Part shown: one piece after another, positions 25,237 to 34,800 of the stretch | How the letters are laid out: each line of letters opens with the position of its first letter | Position numbering within the stretch: position 1 is the stretch's first letter | Source of the DNA: Gordionus sp. m RMFG-2023 | Lineage: Eukaryota; Nematomorpha; Gordioida; Chordodea; Parachordodidae | Direction: 5' to 3' | Length of the DNA stretch: 64,000 bases | Assembly (NCBI RefSeq): GCF_954871325.1 | Contig: NC_088775.1 | Location: 62,225,561 to 62,289,560, forward strand | Notes under the pieces: model-generated | Seen by the model: only the letters and a program-made list of their open reading frames with translations | Databases searched by the model: none | What the model was told of the DNA's origin: nothing | Program-made: the position numbers and the translations under genes

Positions 25237-26003
25237 GGGGAGACCGGGGTTATATTGTCCATAAAAAATTGAAGTGTTATAGAAAATAGACTAAGCAATT
25301 TTTCTAAAATGTTTAAAGTAATTATATTCTTTACATATATCTCTAGGGTAGAAATTAATATTTTTAAAAAAAATCATTTAGTTTTTAATTAATGCGAAAT
25401 TTAAAAAAATGAAAATTTAAATTTCATGAAAAACACTCAGGGTAGCTATTATACTTTCACGTTACGTGTCATAGCAGGGTTGCCAGGTCTCCCCCCATCA
25501 GCGGGAGACTCCCGAAATTTTTATGCATACATCTCTCTCCCGCAAAACTACCGCAATTGGAAATCTCCCGCAAAAATCTACCGCAATTTTTTAATTTCTC
25601 TCGTAATTTTTTTTTTTAGTATTTTAACGTTTTTAAATATATAAATTATAATCTTGAGAGACATTAATTGATTATTTTTATATTTTTAAAATAAATTTTA
25701 AATATTTATTCGCAAAACATGTCTAGTTTGTAAATTTCTTTCTATCCTGTTTTATTTTTATCCAATAATACATCTTTCATTCATATAAGTCAATACAGGG
25801 GAGTATATCTACATCGATTGCAAGATAAAAATATTCTCGAAAATAATAAATAATAGATGCAACTACATTTGCGGAAATCGTATACATCTATCATGTAGTT
25901 AAACATTCACAGAGCTATATCATCACAATGTGGGTCGAATCTTTTACTCATGATATTTAACGACTCCAATATAAGTGCAAACCTTACTTGTGGGGGAACA
26001 AAA

Positions 26004-27320
26004 ATGAGCAAGGCTATCACAAGTGTTTTAGTACCTGAATCCTAGAGGTCAATTCAAGACGATTTGAAAGATGGGCATCCATATGCAATTCTAACAGATG
26101 CATCTAATAAGGGAAATATTAAAACATTTCTCCCTTCGCTATTTCAACAAGAATAAGAACATTTCAATAAAACTGTTAAAAATTTTTCTTCGGATAATGA
26201 AAAATCCAACAATGTTGATAGCCACATAATGGTAAACATAGCTGATTCATGGTTATCAATGATTTGTATGTCAGCTTTCTGCTCTGATAATGCCTCTGTA
26301 AATTTTGGCAAAAACCAAAGTTACCGAATTAAGGCAGCATAATAATGAATTAATACCAATTGGCTGTGTATACTACATAAATCTTGCAAGAAGGTGTCGA
26401 AATAACTATGATGAAATGTTTTAACTAATTTAGTTCATCAATTAAAAGAGTTAATGAATTAAAAGAGTTGGTGAAGTGGTCCGACTTGGAATGGTGTGAG
26501 TTGTTGCGATATGTACCTATCAGATGGTTATCATTAATACCTGCCATCGAGAGAATTTTAAAATTTTACGAACCTTTAAAGAAATACTTCTTAAATAAAG
26601 ATTTTAAAAGCTGTCATTAAATTTTGGAAAATTTTTTCGAGGATGAAATGTCAGAAGCATATTTAGGATTAGTTTCACATGTAGGAAATCTACTACATGT
26701 AGTTAATATTCTGCTGCAATTTGAAGATTCTTTATTGATAAAGATTCACAAAATCATGCTACAGCTCTGTTCATCTCTACAGTTAAAAATAGATAATAAA
26801 TTTTATGGCGCTATTGCTAAAAATATTATATTAAAATGTTCAAATAATACTATAATTAATACATTTTTAAATGAAGCAGATATTTTTATTAAGATTTTAG
26901 AATATTTACAATCAAATTTGATTTTAATAACTCTATTTACAAATGTATAAATATTATGACTTTGGAACAGAAACCATCAATTGATGGTTTTTATAATTTA
27001 ATAAATATATTAAAAATACCGAAAGACATTGATGTCTTATTTGAAGAGATTGTAATTCTCTCTATTTTTTATGATTCGCCAAAATACTTAAAGTTAAATG
27101 GTCTAAAAGCAGAGGAGAAATGGGTAAAAAAATTTCGTAATAACGATAAATCCCCATGCTTGGAAAAAATAGGCGAGTATATCTTCTCCTTACCTCATTC
27201 TAATGCCTGATCCGAGCGCATTTTTAGCCTGATGAGGACTGCCTGGATAAAGGAGAGAAATTGGATTGCTTTAACAACATTTGAGGCCGAGCTAATGGTT
27301 AAACAAATATATATAATATG
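26004..27320 (+). pseudogene. hAT transposase remnant (plus-strand copy)
   Basis: The protein starts MSKAITSVLVPES and, after a stop, reads SIQDDLKDGHPYAILTDASN then KGNIK, the hAT region around the first catalytic aspartate. Further pieces at 26,624-26,950 and 26,956-27,210 lead to the hATC region: EKIGEYIFSLPHSNA, then a stop replacing the expected residue, SERIFSLMRTAWIKERN and ALTTFEAELMVKQIY to about 27,320. The order matches ZNF862/FAM200-like hAT transposases. At least four stops or frame changes are visible. Confidence 0.75.
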
Positions 27321-27674
27321 TCATGCCAGGAATTTTATAAATATCTCAATAATGACGGTAAACATTTAGTCTATTATATAATCTCAAATAAAATATAATT
27401 AAGTTTTAGCAATGGCGCTATAAAATTTTATGTCAATTATTAACTGTAAAGATGAACACATCTTCAGCATAATTTTGTGAATCTTTATTAAGATTCTTCT
27501 GATTGCAACTACACATTAACAACATGTAGTAGATTTCCTACATGTAAAATCATTCCTAAATATACATCTGGAATTCATTATTGAAAAAAATTTTCAAAAT
27601 ATTTAATAAATATTTTTTTAAAGATTTATAAAATTTTAAAATTCTATCGATGGCGGGTATAGGAACATATCGCA

Positions 27675-28250
27675 ACAAACATTGTGCTGACTCAATTCTG
27701 TAAATACACTCTGTTTTTACTAAATTCAATGAGGCATTATCAGATCAGAAAGCTGACATGCAATTTATTGATAATCTTTAATCTGCTATATTTACCATTA
27801 TATGGTTAGCTATGTCTTTGGATTTTTCACTATTTGAGGGGAAAAAATTTAATAGTTTTATTGAAATGACCTGAATTTTGTTGAAATAGCGGAGGATCAA
27901 GGAAAATATTTTAATATTTCCCTTATTAGATGCATCTGTTAGAATTGCATATGTAGGCCCATCTTTAAAATCGTCAAAAATTGACCTCCTGGATTTAGGT
28001 CCTAAAATATTGATGATAGCCTTGCTCATTTTTATTCTACAAGTATAGTTTTCATTTATATTAGAGTCGTTAAATATTATGGGAAAAAGGTTCTACCAAC
28101 ATTGTGATGATAAGTTTTTCTGTGAATGTTGTACTACAAGATAAGTGATTACAATTGCCGCAATTATAGTTGCATCTGTATTATTTCTTATTTTTGAGTA
28201 CCTTATTATGTATTTAAACGTGATACGTGATAATTAAGCGCCTATCCCTA
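27675..28250 (-). pseudogene. Inverted second copy of the transposase N-terminal part
   Basis: The minus-strand frame at 28,029-27,778 reads MSKAIINILGPKSRRSIFDD then FKDGPTYAILTDASNKGNIK, the same protein segment as at 26,004-26,170 on the plus strand but in opposite orientation. Its upstream sequence also matches 25,790-26,003. The element therefore carries two head-to-head 5' ends, a fold-back arrangement. This copy is less interrupted over the first 80 residues than the plus-strand one. Confidence 0.8.
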
Positions 28251-28605
28251 TAATTTTATACACACACACAGTAGATTTCCAATTGCGGTCGTTTTGTGGG
28301 ACATTCGCATAAAATATATTTTTAATTGTAAAATTAAAATCGTTTTTTTTATAAAATTTTATCTTGTTTACATTCTTTTATATATTTAAATTAATAAAGA
28401 TGTTATTTTATTTTGAAAAATAGTTACCGACTTTGTATTTATATAAACTAATTATAAAAAATAATAGGCGGATAATTAAGTCAATTCAAAAGGCCCGCAA
28501 AAATTTTTTTTTAGCAATTTTTATATTTCTACCGCAATTTTCATATTTCTCCCGCATAATACCAATTATCTTCCTCAATTTGAAAATTTTGACCTGGCAA
28601 CCCTG

Positions 28606-28721
28606 GTCATAACGTTTCTTTATTTTTAGATTTTAAAAAATTTTTTATATAAAAGTGTTGATTCTAAGTAAATAAATAAAAATAAATTGTCAAATAAAAT
28701 TTAATAAGGTTCATCTCGTAG
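28606..28721. other. Remnant of the outer TA-flanked element between two hATs
   Basis: This 116-bp AT-rich piece separates the two nested hAT insertions and belongs, by position, to the interior of the element at 25,237-31,603. Confidence 0.45.
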
Positions 28722-31044
28722 CAGGAATTTTCAGTTAGGGGGGCCAGCTGCCTACTTAGGGGGACAAATATTTTTAAATAAAACAAATAATAAAGCATTC
28801 ATAGTTTTTGCTATTTAAAAATTATTAATGTTATATGAATACAAAATAATACTATAATATGAACATACAAAATAATACTATAATATAATACGGCGATTTT
28901 TATTTTTTAATTTTAACATAAATGAATTAAAGGATAAATTTTGTGTTAATTTTTTTTTCTGCTTACTTTGATCTTTCATCGACTCTCTAGTGCTCGATAG
29001 AACTCTCTTTATTTTAGAGAAAGAAGCCACACAAGAAGCCGTTGGTATCCCATTGATGATGGCTGCTGAGTAGCATTTATACAATTCTCTAAATGCATGA
29101 TGATATTTACATAATATTTATGATATTTTCAAAATTATGTGTTTCTTTAACTTCTGTAGCTAATAATCCTTTAGCTAATTGACAAAAAATTTCAAAAATG
29201 TTAAAAAAATAAGGTTTTTCAGCCTTTATTCTAATCAAATCAATAAATTTATTGCTTCTTATATTTTTTTTAATATATTGATCGTGGAATCATTACAATT
29301 TTTAGCATCCACTTGATAAGTACCTACTGACTGTAGAAACATATAGTGGATATATTGTTATTAATATTATAAATTATAATGGCTAATATAAAGTAATTTA
29401 TATTAACGTATTGAGATAAAAGACCAGAGGTTTCTACAGAATCATGAGTGGAAACCTCTGAATTAAGAGTTCCATTAGAAAAGTAAACTAATACTTCACC
29501 AATAGCCTCAAAATTAACATAAATTATGCGAGATGTTACTAAATGACCAGTCCACCTCTGGTCTAAAAGTCTCTTAAGAGTATGGCCTGTATATTTACAG
29601 GTAACGTTAAACCGCCTAAAAAATTATGCAATGCATTGAATAAATTAAAAAAATTATAAATTATAACAATATTATACCAATTTTGAGCCACAATATGCAA
29701 CATGTGGTTGTAGAAATGTATAAAAGTAACTTTTTTATGAATTTTATTTTTGAAGTAGGGTTTGCACTCCTCCATTTCGGCCAGACATAACGTTTGCACC
29801 ATCATATGCCTGGTTTATCATATTCGTTGAATTAATATTTAACTCATTAAGTTGCTTTAAAATGCAATTAGTAATGCTTTCAGCAGAAAGACACTGTAAA
29901 TTAATAATTCTTATTAAATTTTCTTGGACTTCTACAGAAAAAATATAAATAATATTATGCTCAGGTTTTCACAATCTAATGCATCTTTTGTCACATCAGC
30001 CTTAAGACAAAAAAAAGGCATCTCACTTTTGTTACATTTATCTGAAATAATTCAAGCACCATATCTACCGTAATAGATATTACTTTGTTTTGAATCTGGG
30101 TGATGTATATCACGCATTTTTATATATAAATTTCGTATTTTTATTTAATTCAGAATCTTTTTGGATAGTGTATGAAAACATTGCTATAAATAGTTCAGAA
30201 AGAATAAATTATGTTTTCTACATTTGCAGCATCCGTAATTTTTCTTGAACCAGTCCCACGGAAAGGTAGCTCCTGTATGTTAAGAAATATAATGAAATCT
30301 TGATTTAAGATCGTAAAAATTACGGTTAATTTGTTAGCTTACCAAAATTGGTGTTATCTCACTATTTTCTTTATAATGCTAAAATATTCACCGCTGTTTT
30401 AAATAACTGGTTATATCGGGCTTAGATAATATTATTTTGTCTAAGATCTTAATCGGACCATTTTTGAAAATTGGCCCAAATAGAGCTGTTTAGCAACACT
30501 GCACAATAATTACCAAATTTTATAAAAATTTAATAAGAACCTTTTTTATTTTAATAAATATTTACGAATCGGTATCAATCTGTTTCCTTAGATTTGATAT
30601 ATATATATATCAAGCTTTGAGTAACCACTTGATTAGCTTCAGAAAATCCCGGTTTTTTATGATTTGCACTCAGATCTATATCATAGACTTTCAAAAGATA
30701 ATAATATTGTGATTGAACCATAATAAATAAAATAATATCATTGAAATAAGTACAATTTAAACATTATAATTAAGCGCCTATATAATGTTATACACAAACA
30801 CACATGAAAATGATAAAATATGAATGAATGATAATTTATTATTGGATAAAAATAAAAGAGGATAGGAAGAAATTTACAAACAAGACATGTTTTTTTAATA
30901 AATATTTAAAATTTATTTTAAAAAATATAAAAATAATCAATTACAAATTTTTTTTTTAAATTTGAGGGGCCGGAATAATTTATGGGGGCCAAAGATTTTT
31001 TCTGGGGGCTAGGTTTGGGGTCAAAACCCGTGGCTAGGACCCTG
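28722..31044 (-). mobile_element. Second nested hAT element
   Basis: The left tip caggaattttcagttagg, followed by gggggccagctgcc, and the right tip ending gtggctaggaccctg are rough inverted copies with G-run subterminal blocks (gggggacaaat; gggggctaggtttgggg). Between them the minus strand encodes a ZMYM1-like hAT transposase. The flanks (tctcgtag; cacatata) do not match, so the ends are placed only approximately. A worn MITE end of the TAGTGTTG family (tttagcaacactg, about 30,490-30,502) lies inside. Confidence 0.65.
28870..30200 (-). pseudogene. ZMYM1-like hAT transposase remnant
   Basis: On the minus strand the frame at 29,805-29,563 covers the VQTL...NKIHKKVTFIHFYNHMLHIV, then FFNLFNALHNFLG block. 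This corresponds to the family segment YDGA.NMSG...GVQ.......A.YVHC..H.LNL. The frame at 29,084-28,878 gives IINGIPTASCVASFSKIKRV then LSSTRESM, the hATC dimerisation motif (IP.TTASCERSFS.LKR.K), with V where E is usual. Pieces between these are frame-shifted. It is dead but well recognisable. Confidence 0.75.
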
Positions 31045-31547
31045 CACATATATCACCCGAAAGTACTTGTTGTCACTTATATCTGTCATATAATTGCAAA
31101 AAATATGTTAATCATCTTCATATTGTCACTAGTAGTCCTAGACAAACTAGTGGCTTCTAATGTTTTTAAAAATTTAGTTGGATTTTTTTTATTCAAAATA
31201 ATCCTTGCTTAAAAATGGCTAATACGCACCCCGCCAAAACCTACCCCAGGTCTTCACAATTAATTAAAATATAATTTAAGATATTAAATTACCATAAATT
31301 GTGTCAATATTTTATATATGATAAAATATATATTTCTCTATCATTTAGAATTAATATTAAGTCCAAACAACGTTTATAAAAAAAAGTTATTAGTGAAAAT
31401 GTAAAATTTTAAAAAGTTACTTTAGGTATGTTGAAATTTAAATTTTCATTTAAAATCAATTTTGTCCGAAACAATTTTGGACCTACTTAAGCACTTTATT
31501 AAAATACATATTTGGCTTAAATTTCAAAACTTAAACTTTATTAATTT
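31045..31547. other. Right part of the outer TA-flanked element
   Basis: AT-rich remainder of the element at 25,237-31,603. A 76-codon plus-strand open stretch at 30,982-31,212 spans the junction with the nested hAT and is not a gene. Confidence 0.45.
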
Positions 31548-31861
31548 TTAAATTATTTGAGAAAGAAATACTTCCCCGAGAACACAATATCCCCGGTCTC
31601 CCCTATTAAATATTTTGTCTGATGCAAATAAATGGTTTTTAATTTGGATATATATTCTAAACTTTTTGGGATTACGTATCACAATGTTGTTCATAGAGCT
31701 ACTTCTATCTTTTTCGACTTCCATACTTGTAGAGGCGCCATGATGTTTGCTGCTATCTTCCTTTTCTTTTATGGTCTTACATTTATCTTTATAATCCAAA
31801 ATAGATTCTAACATGGCCTCCAATACCTGAAAACACGGGTCTACTATATAGTTTATAAAGC
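31548..31861 (-). CDS. PDE1: PDE1 exon 10, C-terminal part with transposon at its end
   Basis: Acceptor tttttaag, then (G)FINYIVDPCFQVLEAMLESI L, completing the catalytic domain (family GFI.FIV.P.F..L......I). It continues into a polar tail KEKEDSSKHHGASTSMEVEK. The reading frame remains open into the terminal repeat of the transposable element (from 31,603) and stops at 31,548, so the last 19 or so residues are element-derived. If the element is real, the original C-terminus or a further exon was displaced. Intron 9 is 200 nt. Confidence 0.75.
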
Positions 31862-34800
31862 CTTAAAAAATGAAAAATAAATAAAATTATTTTTGGTAAA
31901 AAATTGTAAAAGTTCAAAAAAATAATAATAAAATTTGTATTTTAAAATATAATGAAAATTATCTTATGCCTTAAAAATAAAACAATTATTCTTAATTGAT
32001 CGGACATAATATTTTTTTAATTTCACTGCATAAAGATAGAGAAAAAAAAATACAATTTTACCTATTTGAGATTCAGGCACCAAAGTTGTGGTTTTATCGC
32101 ACAGGGGTGAAAAGGGCAAGCCCATCTCTAATTCCTGGTCCCCCTAATGTCGTCAAAATTATTATAATAGCCTTTTTTACTCACGTCTTTTTTCAAACTC
32201 ATGTGCCTTTTTGCAATCTCATGTGACCCTTTGCAAGTTTTTATTCATACCGTCATTTTTCGATATCATTCATATTGAAATATAACAATATGAGTAAAAT
32301 GCAATATGAGTAAAGGAGAGTATGAGTAAAGGAAAATATAAATAGAGGACAATATAAGCAGAGGGTAATATGAGTAAAGGGCAATTTAAAAGCAATTAAG
32401 GAAAAATTTGAGTTAATTTAAGTTTAAAAAGGATATTAGGCAAAAAATCTAAATCAGTAAATAATATAAATTTAATATATTTATAGCATTTTAACGTTAA
32501 TTAATATCTTTGAATTTAAGTATCATAATCATCATAAGGGTTGATAATTAATTAAGTTAAGAAGAATATTAAACTAATTATATTTAAAATTCTATAAATG
32601 CAAACATGCTTTATTTCAAATCAAATTAAAAAAACTTGTCTAAAAAATTCCTGCATCAAAGAATGTGTCCATTTCTGGTGGTGTTGCCACGGTTTACAAG
32701 GATGGCTAATATCGGCAGCGTGAAGAATTAATGATAATGCTTTGGATTTATCAATACTAAAATATTTTAAAATGATTTAATTTATAAATAAAATAAGTAT
32801 ATATTATATCATCAAAAAAATAATAAAAAATTATATAATAATATTTACTATTCTGGAAGTACCAACAGGTGCTTTATCGTTTTCACCTGCTGGAAATGAG
32901 AAGACATATCTGTTGCTAGCACCATATCAATAACTAAATCTCGAAATTCTCTAAAATAAAGAAGAACTATGAATAACTTTTAATTAGATTTACCTCATTA
33001 GATTGTAAAATATACGCTTATATAAATCAGCTGATTTTACATTCTTTTAGGTGTTGGAAGGAATATATGTAATTAATAAAACTCAATTTTTTTCTATGAA
33101 CTTTCTCAATTTTGAATAAATATAATTTAAGTGTGCTTATCGCTTAAGGTAAAGATAACAGCAGCGGTCAGTATGGGCAAAAGTGTAGACTTAGCACGTT
33201 TAAGCTTGGAAAACATACCAAGTATAAATTTATATCTTATAAACATTTAGGCATAAAAAATTATTTTCCTTAATTTTAAAATTGAGGAAGATATTTTTGA
33301 TATTTTTTTATTATTTATTTACTTAACTATGTGTTGTTGAAAATATCACAAAATTTAATTTAAAAACTTTCAAAACTTTATTGAAAATAAAGAAATAAGC
33401 CTTAGTTAATTTTAAAAAATACAAGAACAAAAAATATAAAATAAAAGCAAAACAATTATTTTTTAAATATAGAAAACTAAAAAATCGCATTTCAAAAACA
33501 AAAATTCAAATTAAAAAACAGAACCTAAACCAACTCTGTTTTCAACGTGTATGTGTTTTATTATAATAAACACTATTAGCAATTATCAATAATATTAATG
33601 ATTTGATTAAATTTTTAATTAAGTTTTCAGTGTTAAAATAAATTTTTATGATAAAAAAAAATAAAGAATGTTTATTGGGTTTTTTAAAATATGAAGTGTA
33701 GTATATTATTTTAAACTAATTAGCGTGCTTAGCGTAGGAGTTGTTGAAGTATGTAGATAAAAAAAATGTAGTGTCTCTATCAAGATACGCTTTAGCAAAA
33801 GTATCTGTATCTTTATACTGTTTTAGAAGATCTATTTCTATTTTTAGATACTTTTAGATACATTTTAATAGAATTTTATTTTATATTAAAAATAGTATAG
33901 TTAAACGGCTCGATATGAGCCTATTTTAAACGGCATGCTCAATATTTCATCTAGAAAAATATTGCGAGGCTGAAGGTTTTGCCACACAAAGGTGTGGACA
34001 TGTATAAACAAATCTCAAGGCTTAGGCAGTATTTTTCTGGCAAAAATAATGTGAGCATTTTTTAAAATCGGCTAGGGTCAAGCCTTTTAATAACACTAAT
34101 TAAAAATAATTTTATCTGAATCAAATTCATTAAATATTATGTCGAAGTTATTTCATTACAAAAAACCAGACTAATTTTATTGTATGGATGACGGCACAAT
34201 TTTGAGAATGTTTATATTTTAAAATCAAACAATTATTACTTATTGTGGTTATTTGCTTTTTTATAATCTTATTATTTATTTAAAAACTATTTCAATTTAT
34301 AAAATTTTGACGATAAAAACATGACATAAACATTCTTATTTAAAAAACATATATGGTAAAAAAGATTATTTCAAAAAGGATGATTAATTAAATTTATAAA
34401 AAAGAGTCCAAAAAAAACACTGAAAGGTAGACACTAAATAACTATTTTTAAAAAAATGAAAAAAGATTTGGGGTCATCCAAGAGAGGAATGGATACTTCA
34501 GAAGTTGGGTATGCAGATTTCTAAGGAAATCCTTTTATCATAGGTAAAACTTAACGGTGGGCCATACAGTTATTATTTTTGAGACCGTTGATTAAATGGA
34601 AAGTCTCGTCCCCAAAGATTCAGCGTATTGGTAACTATGAGCATAGAAATAATATCGGAGTATTTGTTTGTATGAAGTTTCGGCGTGACCAGGGTAAAGT
34701 GTGAATTGTTTGATTTGATTTTAAATCAGCCTGGAACTACTACCCGGCTAGGGGAAGGCCGTTATACCAAGGTATTAAATAATACCATCCGGATTTTGTC

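Larger units (their letters stand above)
25475..28605 (+). mobile_element. hAT element with long inverted arms, nested
   Basis: Tips CAGGGTTGCCAGGT and ACCTGGCAACCCTG are perfect inverted copies, followed by cccgcaaaa/accgcaatt subterminal words on both sides. GTCATA sits next to both ends (25,468-25,473 and 28,606-28,611), one base out of register for a clean 8-bp duplication. The arms extend far beyond a normal TIR: 25,475 to about 26,350 matches about 27,675-28,605 in reverse, including the first part of the transposase. The central 1.3 kb carries the rest of the transposase. An isolated right end of the same family lies at 44,560-44,656. Confidence 0.85.
25237..31603. mobile_element. TA-flanked TIR element, host of two nested hATs
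   Basis: The left terminus GGGGAGACCGGGGTTATATT and the right terminus (reverse complement GGGGAGACCGGGGATATTGT) are inverted copies. A second shared word, gaaaatttaaatttca, sits about 172 nt in from each end, so the TIRs run about 175 bp. TA lies immediately outside both ends (25,235-25,236; 31,604-31,605), as for Tc1/mariner-type insertion. Removing the two hAT insertions (25,475-28,605 and 28,722-31,044) leaves about 0.9 kb with no transposase, so it was non-autonomous. Its right end lies within the last readable PDE1 exon. A worn relative of the tip, aggggagaccg, occurs at about 51,789. Confidence 0.7.

Noticed and set aside
30982-31212. 76-codon plus-strand frame
   Set aside because: It crosses the border between a nested hAT and its host element.
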